From NCBI GenBank assembly GCA_023078555.1, contig CM041198.1, positions 7,983,836-8,047,835 on the forward strand: a stretch of 64,000 bases of DNA, written 5' to 3'. This stretch comes from Ulva prolifera (lineage: Eukaryota > Chlorophyta > Ulvophyceae > Ulvales > Ulvaceae). Positions 48,497-60,366 of the stretch are shown here, piece by piece. The notes under the pieces were generated by a model. That model saw only the letters and a program-made list of their open reading frames with translations, had not been told where the DNA came from and did no database searches. The position numbers and the translations under genes were made by a program. How positions within the stretch are numbered: the first letter of the stretch is position 1; each line of letters begins with the position of its first letter.

Positions 48497-49784
48497 GTTC
48501 GGCTCAACAGTCACACGAGGGTCGCGATCACAGCTGCTACACCTGTCAGCCTGAGAGCTAGTCAAAGCATACTGAACAGATCCAATAATGGACGCAAGCA
48601 GCTACTTCTGCAAAATTCACAGGGCTCTTTGGTGCTACTCAAACTGCGTGCCCGGACATTCTCGGCCTCGCTTTTGCACCTGGACCGGTCCGCTCCTGGT
48701 AGTGTTGCCATTGCGCGCACACAGTCGGCCTTGACAAAAGCATACACGACAGTAGTCATTCGTGTTCAACGTGATCGTGGTGGCCACACGAGTCAGCTAA
48801 CCTGCTGCACCTGTGCTCCTGGTGTGCCCAGGTTGTCCATGCATAATGATCTGCCAGTACACATGATGCGTGGCTGAAGCTGCATAAAGCAGCGGTCAGC
48901 ATACGCCGCCCTGCAACATCAGCAGCAACCAATGCTCAGCAGAAAGGGCCGACCATAGCAGCGTCCTTGCACTGTAGTTTGCTGCCTATGCCACCACACT
49001 GCTGCAGCCACAACGAAACTCCAGCAACAAGGATATGCTGCATCGTCCACATTTCACGTCGTATAAAAAAACAACCGTTGCGGCGTTGTCTCATCATAGT
49101 GGTTGAAGGTGGGACGACCTGCGGAAACGCCCCGCCAGAAGCTGGGGAGCAATTGAACACTACAATTTGGTACATGATGTAGACAAAACCTGCACGCCGA
49201 GAAAGTCCCTGTGTTCCGAACGGTGACACAAACCTCGCCCTGTTCAGCATGTGTCCTCTTCACTTGTAATTCTTCTTACAAAGCAAGGCCATACGTGGGG
49301 CAGGGCCGGCACCATGCATGTGTTTTGAGCAATGCCAGTACTGCTGCAGAACGCAAAAATCGTCTCCTGGTGCAACATCAATCTACAAGCGTATTTCCCT
49401 GGCGCCTCTTCCCCGCCCTGCTCCCAGTGCCCACTTGCATGCTGCCACATGTGCGCTCCGCTCTGGCACCGCATGCATTCTGTACAGCTGTCAGCTGCCA
49501 CCTGCCCCACAGGAGGGTGGTAATACCGGTCACAGGGTCCACCCCCGCGAGTTTGCGCGGGCCGGGGGCCCCGTGTGGCCGTGTGGGGGGCTGCGCCTGG
49601 ACGCGCACGCGCGGGGTAGGCTGCCGTGGAGGTGCACGGGTGGCAGGAGGTTGACAATTAGACAATAGTAGGTCTTACAAGGTCAAGGTCAGAGAGAGGC
49701 AGGGCGCGCTACAGGATCTGCACGCGCGGCAAGAGCCGTACACTGCATGCCCAAGCTGCCGCCGTCATGCCGCACAGCATGCCC

Positions 49785-49865
49785 CCCCTCCCCCCCCCCC
49801 CGACTCCGCAGCCGGCCAGCGCCACCTGCGCACACCAGACCCTCCACATCCCCCCCCCCCTCCCA
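49785..49865. repeat. Poly-C/CCT low-complexity tract
   Basis: Several runs of 9-12 C interrupted by T or A on the plus strand (G-rich on the minus strand). Such a strand asymmetry could form G-quadruplexes on the minus strand; that is inference. Confidence 0.7.
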
Positions 49866-49895
49866 CATATACCCGGGGTGTGGGTGTCTGGGTGT

Positions 49896-49921
49896 GTGCT
49901 TGTTCTGCGCAGAACAAGCAC
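49896..49921. repeat. Perfect 26-bp palindrome
   Basis: GTGCTTGTTCTGC is followed immediately by its reverse complement, with no spacer and no mismatch. It could be a binding site for a dimeric protein or a short hairpin in RNA. No gene overlaps it. Confidence 0.85.
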
Positions 49922-52900
49922 GTACACCCGCTTGCTTCTTTCGCGGTGATGCCCGCCTCGCCACCTTTATCCTCGCAGCACACACACCCAGGCGGCGGCG
50001 CACCATGGGGTCGCCCCATGCATGTGCTCGGGGCCGCGTGTGGCTGATGCGTGTGGGTTGGGGAGCAGGGGTGCGTGGGTCTCTATGTTACCAGGGCACA
50101 GTCAGAGAGGCCTGCAGCTGTAGGGCAACGTTAACGCACAAGCACACCACAGCCACCAAGGGTGTGGGGGGGCCTCTATGTGTGGGGGTGTGCGGGAGTG
50201 TGTACATGCGCGCTCACGTGAGGTGTGTGGCCGTCGACGAGATCTTGCTCTGCACGCAAGCCGTCGTCGAGGTTGACGTGAGTCGACGTCCGCTGTCGGC
50301 GGTGGTGTGCACGAGTGTGTACCCTGGCGGCGCTACCAGCCTCTCCGACTGGGCCGTAGTAACACATGTGGTCCAGACCACAGGCCTGGTCACATATAGA
50401 CCACCGCATGCGGTCCCGTTTTTTTTTTTCGGAAATGTCAAAGATCAGAGCGGGTACGGCTCCGAAAATCCAGATCTGCTTCACTTGACTTTTCACGTAT
50501 GACAGCAGGCAGTGTCACATGATGGCGTTCTCATGAGGAGGAGTGCTCATCACTTGACTTTTCACACATGCAGTGCTGCTCATGCATGCCTATCCCCTTC
50601 GCCGTTATACACACTGGCAAACCTTCTGCTGTTACTAAACAGAATTACCACACATGTGTAATAGATGACAGATCAGGAACACAGCGCATGTGCAGTTGTG
50701 TTCCAAGTCGAAGATCTGAGGGGCTGGCCAAAACCAGTTCAATATTGGATTCGCCTGATTCGCCGCCACTGCTGCAGGCGAGGCAGCCTCACGGCAGTCC
50801 GGAGGGCAGCGCCAACGTTCAAGCCAACGTTCAAGACGATAGCAGACAATACCCGGGGCTTGCACCGGCGTCTGAGCCAGAATCAGCAAGCTAGTCAGCA
50901 GCTGGTGGCACGCAGGCAGGCCTGGGACGCCACAAGAGTCTACGCATGTGCATGGACACAAGAGAACCTCATAAACCCAACGCAATGCAAAGAATTGCAC
51001 CTAGGCATGCACAGGTGGCCTGACTCTGGATATCACTATCACTACAACAGGCCCCCCTGTTATTCTCCATGATGTCATCATGCATCATATGCGGGACGAG
51101 TTGAGTTTCTGCAGTCCGGAGTTTTAGATCTGATGTTCTGGATTCCGCTGTGATTTTCTGCACAGCCTTGTCACCGCCTGCGGCCAGTGCGATGGATATA
51201 TCCGCAGTCAGAGTGGCTAGCAGGGCTGTGTGGTCGTCCACTCATGGCTGTGACATGTGTAGTATCCCTGAGATACTGCACACGGATAAGCCCCGGAAAG
51301 CACTTGCACAAACCACGACTGCGCCACAGGGACAACTGTAAAACATGTGGGAGCTGCACAGAATATGTGGCGTCTGTGCGTCCCATTCGACCAGATGCAG
51401 GGGGTAATACAAGCAGTTCATGGTGACCTATGCATGCCAATTATGACAGGGCTCAGTGGTGACAGGGCTCAGTGGTGACATGGCACCAGGCCTGCAAGCA
51501 GTGACATTGTTCCTCACAGCTCAGGAGACCTCAAAGTTTGCAGAGCACCCAGGTTTGCGGCATGCTGCGGTTACAACATGGCGAACAGCAAGTGAAGTCA
51601 CGCCGTGAGCCCTTGCAGAGCACGAGTGAAGCCGGAGCCAACCTTTGCAGTTGTCAAGTGCCGGGCTGGGGACACCACGTGGGCTCCGGCGTAAAACGTA
51701 ACGCCTGGGTCTGGTTTACGATGGCATGCGTACGCGAATGTGCCATTAGTACTTGAGAATGCTGTGAGTGTGTGCTGTAGATCTCGCAGTCCCCGGATTT
51801 CATCTCTCGTCCTGATGGCGAGTTCGCAATCTCGGTGGTCATGGCGAACTGCACTTGAGGCAGTGCTCGGGCGCAGGATGTGACCACGCACTGTCTCACA
51901 GGCGGTCCGACTGTTTTAAGGGCCAAGCTATGGGCGCAGCATTCATATCTGTGATCCTGCTGTGCGTAGCTTCCGCGGGCCTGTGCAATCACAACTCGGA
52001 GTCGCTTCAGAATTTGGCGCTTTCGATCTCCAAAGCTCATCACACAACCGGAGCATCGCTGCAAAGCACCGCCAGGAGTCTCAGCCCGAAATCATGCAGT
52101 TGTCCGCGATCCTGGTCGCCGTTGCTACAAGCTTTGCCTACTTGGCCCAACTCGGAGTAGGTTCGCCTTCGCATCGCCGACCACGATGGGTCCACTGATC
52201 TGATCATCCGCCTGGCAGCCTGCATCGATCGAAAATGCGCAGCTGGATAGAAATACATTGAATTTGGCTGTATATCTCACATGTATCGGGCATGAGCACC
52301 GAGAACGTGCTGGAAGCCCGACAGTCCCGGAGTGTTCATCCAGAGCTTGTGCACAAAGTTGCTTTGGCCGTGTCACCTGTTGCCTGTACTACATTGCGTG
52401 CCTCTGCTGCTCCTCAAACTGAAAATTCCATATGAATCTGGCCCGATAGATGGTGGTGCATTTCGCTCGGAAGGTTGTACAAGAATACGCCAGCCTCTTG
52501 TGTACCAAGTAGTCATCCCTTGATGTGCTGTTGCCGTCAATTCACTGTTTGGTCATCACCTCAGCAGTCAATGATGCGCTTACGTACTATGCCTCACTAT
52601 GCAAAAGCCAAACGCAAGCAGTTGTCCAAATGTCAAGCTGATCAGTGACCGGCCTCTGTAGGAAAGGAGCACTGCCAAACTTTTCACAGCCAAGACGTTG
52701 GTGGCATGGCCTGTGGAGAAATCACGGAGCTGCTGCCTCCAGCATCCTTGCAGATTGCTTCACCCGCACGAAAGTAGCCCACCATGAAGCAGATGTCCAG
52801 TCGCTGTGGCCTGGACTGAAATGAAAACGAGCCATCTGGGCCCTATAATATGCCACCTACCTGTCAACAACACTTCCGGAAATAGGAAATAGCAATCGGC

Positions 52901-54693
52901 GTGCGTCCGACGTCAAGCGTGCCAAACACCCTCGAGGGTCATAGATCTCCAGGCAAGGCGAGGGATACTGGTGGCCACCAGCATGACCTGAGCAGTGAGT
53001 AGAGAGCAGCGGCTTAGTCGTGAAGATGTAGATATCATGTGATTCAATTGACAAGCGGCACTGTGTGATGACTATGGCGAGCATCACTGTCTTCTGAGGG
53101 GCATGTGCGCTGGTATACTGTAGGTGACCAGGAGCTGACCAGGAGCTGTCAACGAGCCCTGCCAAGAGCCTTACAGTTGCAAATGACGGCAAACGGATGT
53201 AAAGCAGATTTCAAACAGATGTTATGACTCCTTGTGTTGCCGTGGGAGGCGAACTAGACCACACGGGTGATAGGCACAGTGTTTGGGAGTGTAGGAGAAC
53301 ACCGTGAAACATGTGGTTCTATTGAAACATGTGGTTCTATTGTAATAAGACTCGGTCACTGGGAGAGTCCGCAAGCTAGTCCAGATCTCCCACTCATGTT
53401 GCCATGGCATATTCCAACATTCCAGATAAAAGGCCTTGGTGCTAGGGTTCAACCTACGCGCGCATCATTCCGTGTGCGGGTTCTATAGATTCTACTCTGC
53501 AAGACGTAGCAGCGTCGATGCATCGAGGCAGAGGTGTTGAGGCAGAGTCAGCCGCAATATGGAAATGGAAAAATGATTTTTGAGATCTGGGAGGTGGTCG
53601 TTTCTCCAGGAGAATGTTTTTTGCAGCCTCTGCGCAGATCCTTACTGTGCGGGCCAAGATGTGACATCGTTTTCTGTAACTTCGTGGTAGGTTTGTTTCA
53701 GTGTTACCTGCGAGCAAACTCGGTGCGGCCTTTGCTGCAAGCTGGGACCCCCATACCTGGATGATCCAAACGCAGGTGAACGTTCAGATTGAAGCTTTTG
53801 ATGGCAATGCCTTGCCGTCCACAGCAGTGATCTGCAATGCAGTGGTCCAAGCTCCATGCACACGGTCTGCTGACCCGGGGTACCTACGCCATGTCCAGTG
53901 GAGCGCCAAGTGGCGTCACATCTTCTGAAGTGAGATGTAAACCTGACTCTGGGACGTTTCAGACCGTGATGAACCTAGAGGCTAGTATGTGTAGCCGTAC
54001 GAGACAATCGTCTGTACATCATGAACCATACACCGCGTTCTGCTTGCTATCAGCACACTGCAAGATGGCCGCCTCAGCAACCTCCAGAAGACATGGCGCT
54101 ATGCAGTGTACTTGGTTGGCATGCTAATCAACGCAGCTGTGCAGTTCAGCACACGTCTGAGGTGGGTGCGGACTGCAAAACAGGGCTGCACCGATTCAGT
54201 GTAACACATGTTTAAAACTGTATGTATAGCGCATCTGATAGATTTGGATCCAGAGATACTTGCCCATGGACGTTGCTCAAGGCCTGATGTGGTTGACACT
54301 GATGCAACTTGGCCAGAGCCCATGGACTGGCACAACAGTGCAGAATTGGAATGAGCAGTCTGCAAATGCAACGCCATAAAGGGCCACAAGGACATATTCG
54401 GAGAGGCAGGTAGCACCGCAGGAACCGCACTGTCAGCCCCTGCGCCACAGCGCTTGCGTTGTCCTGTTCGCCGAGCTGCGCATTGGGGCCTTGTCGTCCG
54501 TGTCCGCGAATGCGACAGCCCCAGAAATGAAATGGCGTTATTGACGTGCTATGATCACGCATGCCAGCGGAAAATCTGGTTGACCGCATCGCTTGACATA
54601 GCCTCGCAGTGTTGGCTCTGCTCTGAGCTGTGGTCCGGCAGCACATGCAATGCTATAAGATGACGTTGTAGCTCCCACTTGCGCCTGACAGGC

Positions 54694-56445
54694 ATGTTGT
54701 GGATTGTTTTGTTGTTCGCCGGGACGTTGCCACTTGTTTGGGCCAAGTTCTTACCTCCTTCCATAGATCCATTCGCTGGGAATACAAACTATGTCGTGCG
54801 AGTGACGGACGCACTTGACTTAGTTCGTAGTGCATCTCATGTCATGCGTATGGCAGATTCAAAAGGCAACCCATACGAATGCGCCATGCCAAACAAACAA
54901 GGCATGGGTTCACAGCACGTGAAGCCTTCTTTACAAGATGCACAAGCTCTGATGCAGAAGCTGAAGCAAGCTGGCCAATGCTTCAGACGCTCAGAAGGGT
55001 ACTGGGCGTACGAAGTGTGCCCTGGGAGCCATGTGCGGCAGTACCATCAGGTGAGGCTGTTGCTATGCAACGCCATGGTTCATGAGATGGGCCTCACGCA
55101 GTTGTCCACAGCTCCGTAACAGTACATGTAGGATGGGAAGGTAGTCCAGCAGGAGTTTGTTCTAGGGGTGATGCACGCTGATGAGCAGGAGCTGCAGATC
55201 AAGGAGGTATGATTATCAAAGAGCCCTGAACACACGGAAAGCCACTTTGCATCCCTACTCCATGATGCCGCCTACTTGTGCTGCTGGTCGGCTGTAGTGC
55301 TGTTCTTGAGAGCGCTGCGGTGAGCTGGTGAAGCATTCAGAGCATGGCAGTGTACCTGATTGGAGATCTACCCCTGTTTTCTGTGACGCATGGTACAGCC
55401 ACAGTTCAACGGTAGAACACGCCACATGCAGTAACGCACCGTGCTCCGCTGACCTCACAGCACCCACTCATCATGCATGTGTGCTTTCGGCCACTGCACT
55501 GGGATACCACCGCACCATCTGTGCAAGGTTGCTGTTGACGCCGAGGAAACGTGTCTACAGGAGTCGTCTCCCGTCCGCTTCTCCATGACAGAAAAGTACA
55601 CCCGCGGCCAGGTCTGCGACTTGACTGGCAAGGACCGGACGGTGGTGGTCCACTACATCTGCTCGCACGCAGGCAACACCTTCCTGTCAATCGAGGAGCT
55701 GCTGTCCTGCCAGTATGTGGCGATCCTCGGGTCACCCGAGCTGTGCAAACTGGGGGACATCAAGGAGGTCAGCACCTCTGCCCCAGCACGAATCCATCTT
55801 CGCGCCGCCACATTCCCTGGCATTGTCCATTCGGTGTGGGTGCATGCATGCGCCGTGACCAGAAGATGCTGCCGAGCTGTGCTACGATGAACATCTTCTG
55901 CCGGTCCCCTGGTCCTCTTGTTTCAGAGGTCGCACGTGACCCGTGACCTGGTGAAGGCGCAGTGGCAGCAGCCGTACGTGATGTCATCGCAGTCGACAGG
56001 CTGTCCACGCCACTGCAACTGTTGTGTGTGTGCTCCAGCTCCTGCATCACTGCAGATGGCTACGCTCCGTCACTGTTCCACCATGCGTATCCGTGTGCCC
56101 ATGAGTGTCTAGCCGCATCCATAGGCACGCCGACAACCCTGACCTCCGGGACCGATCCGATCTCGGTGTGCTGCACAGCCGCATCTGTGCCTAGTCTGCC
56201 GTGTCCCGCACGCAAGCCTGCTGCTGCCGACAGATGCGCGCTTCATGCAGAGCACGCTGCACATCATCGAGTGCGCTCTAGCCACAGCAGATGCCTCTGC
56301 TCCTGGCCTCCCTGAAGCTGGCGCCCCTGCTGGAGCCTCGCAGAAGCCTGCCTCCAGCCAGCTTTCCGCTGGCACCCCTGCGGACACCGGAGGCAGAGCC
56401 GGAGCCGCCGACCAGCCGCCGGCTGCTGACGCAGGTGAGCTCTGA
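54694..56445 (+). CDS. OS9: OS-9/EBS6-type ER lectin (MRH domain)
   Basis: Secure exons: 54,694-55,050; 55,132-55,206; 55,561-55,767; 55,927 to about 55,978. A candidate further exon starts at 56,234 and ends either at a CAG/GTGAGC donor (56,434) or at a stop (56,443-56,445). The start gives a signal peptide (MLWIVLLFAGTLPLVWA). The MRH domain follows: PYECAMPN, CFRRSEGYWAYEVCPGSHV, RQYHQ, VVQQEFVLGV, GQVCDLTGKDRTVVVHYICS and IEELLSCQYVAILGSPELC, matching the Q, R, E and Y sugar-binding positions and the paired cysteines of OS-9. By family it binds trimmed high-mannose glycans on misfolded proteins in the ER lumen and delivers them to the HRD1 ligase. The first three introns are 81, 354 and 159 bp. 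The C-terminus is unresolved; no HDEL-like signal is seen. Confidence 0.88.
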
Positions 56446-59400
56446 TGACCTGGCCGTGAGCCGTGGAGACCGAGGCTGTCAGGCGCTTGACGCGTTGCCA
56501 CTGCAGCTGTCCGGCGCGTGGAGCAATTCACTGCTGCTGCCAATCGCTTCAAGTGTTGCCAATGCAGCTGAGGTCTCCATCCAGAGGGCAGCTGCGGAGG
56601 TGCACAATCTGCTGCCAGGCGGGGAAGCCGACACCCGCCTGCTGTCACCAGACGCGGTGTTGCATCCGCTCTGTTGTGCAGCGGTTGACTCGAGCGGCTG
56701 CTGTGCGCTTGCGTTGTTCTGTGGTCTCGTGTGTCCAGCCTGTCTCGTACCCTGGGCTTCATAGCATGGCACCCGCATCAGCAAGCCTCCCGTTGCGCTG
56801 AGACATGCGCACACCGGTTAACAGGCCGTACATGTGTTTTGTGTTGGAATCACAGCGACTGTCCCTCGGAGCATGCATGCTCTGCCGGCGAGTTGCACGG
56901 CAGTCGACCTGCATGAATGTCCACTGATATGGGCCTGGGGACTACATCGTTGTAATGTCGAATTGCCGGTGCGGTGATTAAATCCTGTCGCTGAACTGAT
57001 GCAGTGGACGACTGTCGTGGAAGTATGACCCGGTGTGGGCGGGAAACACCGTGCGGCATGTCATGCATGCTGTTGGCCAGTGTATGTATGTGAGACTGAA
57101 CTGAAACTCAGAGGGCGGCCGTGTGTATCTGTTGCACATTCCGGTCCCGTGCATTTGCACCACCTGCCTGAGCTGCTGTAGGTATGCATGGTTTAATCAC
57201 GTGGTGTGTTCCTCTGCTGTGTCGGTCCATGCATGCATGCGCAGCTGGGGTTCGGTCAGAGCTGCCGCACTGGGCAGGCTTCAGCGTTTGGACATGCTGA
57301 TGTGAAACACCTGACAAGCGCCGAACAGCGTCATCACACAGTGGGATCAGTTGAGGTGTCTCTCGCATCATTCCCTGGCACAATGTCTCTACCACACAGT
57401 GTGTCGGCCTGTGCAACAGCCTCATTGTGACACGTATGGCGGTGGGCGTTGCGCATGTCTCCTTGCAGCTGGGTTGGCATCGATCGAGACGTTGCACCCC
57501 CGTCTGCAATCGTGTATGTCAACATGCATAAGTGTGAATATTCGCCACACTGGGGTGGCCGGATATTCGCCAAGTGTGCTAGATTTGGCATCATTGCTGG
57601 AGAGGTGGGGTGTGATCGAAAGGATGTTGCACCGGACGCAGAGGGATTGTGTTTGTAGTCCAGCTCCTCGCCTGCTTGAATGAACTACCAGCACAGAAGG
57701 TGTTCTGTTGCAGTGAGGAGTGCGCCTCAGCAGTTGTCCATCCTGGAGGTTAAAACACGCCGCTTGTATGTAGGGGGACGTACATGCTGCTGTGTGATCG
57801 TGTTTCATTTTGCGTGCTGCCAAGCATTGGGCTGTGCACATGAAATGTGATCAGCATTTATGTGGAGTGTCATTCACTAATGACACGACAGCCTAGCCTT
57901 CTGTTCATGGCAGGAGCGCTTTTACGAACCTAGAAAATCTCGAACATCAGCTATCAATGAATCGCTGAGGCATCTCAGGTCGGTATCAGCAGCTTGCGTG
58001 GCTGCCCAAAGGCGCCAATGGGTGCTCATCGAGGTCGCCCGCCTGCTGCACCGAAAATGTTCATGACTGAATGCAGTCTTTGACGTAGCAGAATCAAACA
58101 GGCCAGGTTGTCGATGGTGTCCACAGTCAGTCGCGTCATCCCAGCGGGGGGTCGCTCCATGAATCTTCCGCCTGATGCAGGCCATGCATGCTGGAATTCG
58201 CGTGGCAGGCCGGGGGCTCCGATCGCCCTCTGCGCCAGAAACACGTAACTTCATACAAGATCAGGGCAGGAAATTCATGGTTTAGGGATCTGGGTTTGCC
58301 ACTTGCGACAGTTGCTGGCACATCCATCGTTGGATCTGGAGCTAGCGGCTCTCATTCACGATGCCGCGCATTTAAGCGACATTCGACCGCCCGTTCTGGC
58401 ATGCCGCGTTGGCCCCCCAGCTGCTCCGAAATTTCGCGAACCTCACCCGGCCGAGCTCCAGGAAGGCATTGCGACCGGGCCACGCGGAGTTGCCAAGAAC
58501 GCATCATCGCACCTGCACATCACCACATCGCCGAAGCGTGGTATCTCCCAGCAGAACATCATATAAGCACCGAAGACGATGATACATACAGATTATTCTC
58601 CTGTATCACCGTTCATTTCAGATGTACCGCGCAGCTGCTCTACACATCTACAGCTATCCGAGTAACAATACACCGGTACCTAGCCCTGCGCTCGACTGCG
58701 CAATCGTGGAACGCAATTGATACGCAAAGTCAGGGAAGCGAACACTATCTCAAAGATGCCAAAGCTCGCAAGCTTTCATGGCGTACCCGCAGTGGCGCAT
58801 GCGCGACAATTTCGAACATGTCGAAACCGGGACGGCAGGTGCGCGACAACTGAGCTCCGCATTACGTTGGACGCTGTGTACTATCGAGGTCCTGAAATTC
58901 ATTCATATTTCCGCTACGGTTTCGCATCGGCACCGCGGATGGCTGGCAGCCAAAACATACATGTAGACAAATCATCGGAGCGCAGTCTACAGATAGACTG
59001 TGTCCTCCAGGTGCTTGCGTGTGAATCCTCAACACCAGAAGCTACAGATTGTCACAGCGAAGCTGCGCCATGAATGTGGCGCCGCGCTTGGTTCTGGCTT
59101 TGAACATCGAGGGGTGACTGTGTATCTATCGACCTTATCGCCTAAGCAATTACGTCCATGTTAGGCAATTGAAGTGCAGCGCACAAAATAGCACAAATTG
59201 CAAATGGCTGATCGCTTATGACTAAATTCAGTGTAAGATCTGCGACTAATCTGGCGCGGGCCTGTCTCGCCGGTCGGCATCGCCAAACAGCTCTACGTAT
59301 CTAGAGATGTCAGCGACATGGGAACACCAAAGAGGCGCCATTGTACAGTAAACAGGCTACCGTTCTGTAGCCAACCGTGCTGGCTTCATTCACAGTCCAC

Positions 59401-60366
59401 ATCGAGCTCAGTCCGAGCATCATTGCATCACACTCGGTGCACTGCTGTAGTCACCGCACCGTTCTCTGCATGTCTCGCCGCCCCGCTCAGGCTTCACCAT
59501 CGGACATAGGACTGCCAGCGCTCAGTTTGCACTCGCGAATTCGTCACCGACGCTTCATGTTTGTGCTACGACATCGACTGACCTCAAGTGGTCCCTTGCC
59601 GCTGCTTGTACATCAATTCTGTACTCGTACAACTTCTTGGTCAGTGTTTTTGCTCTACGCTAGCATTTCCTGGTATCCGCTGGTGCTGTTAGATTCCGTG
59701 TTGCTAGCCTGTGCGTGCAGCAGCATGTTGCTTGACATCTGGGCCACGGCACATTGCTCATGGTCGCCGAAAATGCCATCGTGGATGTGCAATCGGCAGT
59801 TCATGGATCCATGCGCTGGGCTACGAGGAGGTAAACAGGATCTTGGGAAAGCTCGCTGTACCTGGTCCCTCGCGCTCTCCATCGCCGGTCTGCCCCCACG
59901 CCACTGGACATCGCGGCTTTTGCAACAGCGTTCCCACCTTGCGCGAACCTGCCATGCCTCGACCCATCTCACGCCTACTTGCTTTTTTACTTCCAACGTC
60001 TTAGAGTGTGTGCTTCTGTGGCAGAACAGGCCGCCATTGACAAGGGCGAAAGCGCTCGGGCGTGTCGTGCAGCAAGGTGCATGACAAGCTGCGGAGGAGC
60101 CGTAGATGGTTGAACATTAGAAACAACTGTGTTGATAGACATCGTGTGTGCTCGCACTTTATGACGGCGTGAAAGTCTTGCGTGAGTCAAGCTGTCGGGG
60201 TGCGCCATGATTTCGCAACCGCGTTGACCTGGCGGGGCACTCATGCTTCGCTGTCCCTGGTAACCTACACATGCCATTCATTCATTTCTCAGTGCCTGTG
60301 TCCGTGGCTGCGTCAACGCGGGGGTAGCTGCCGCTGTTGGCCGATGCCCTTTGCTGCATATGCAGG
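56446..60366. other. Spacer between OS9 and the transhydrogenase
   Basis: About 3.9 kb. The first part may include the OS9 3' end. It carries TGCATGCATGC-type palindromes (57,230-57,241). Open frames at 58,188-58,853 and 59,377-60,084 (plus) show no known domain, and I do not call them. Confidence 0.4.

Larger units (their letters stand above)
48497..54693. other. Spacer of about 6.2 kb without a supported gene
   Basis: No family recognised. It contains a C-rich tract (49,785-49,865), a perfect 26-bp palindrome (49,896-49,921), a T run at 50,420-50,431, a 16-bp direct repeat TCACTTGACTTTTCAC (50,481 and 50,550), a 15-bp duplication near 51,449-51,478 and an 18-bp tandem duplication at 53,305-53,340. 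Minus-strand stretches near 51,020-51,240 (helical, ALLATLTADISIALAAGGDK) and 51,640-51,860 might be exons of a diverged gene but I could not join or identify them. Confidence 0.4.

Noticed and set aside
59377-60084. Open frame of 235 codons upstream of the transhydrogenase
   Set aside because: No recognisable domain and spacer-like composition. It ends before the presequence exon and does not join it.
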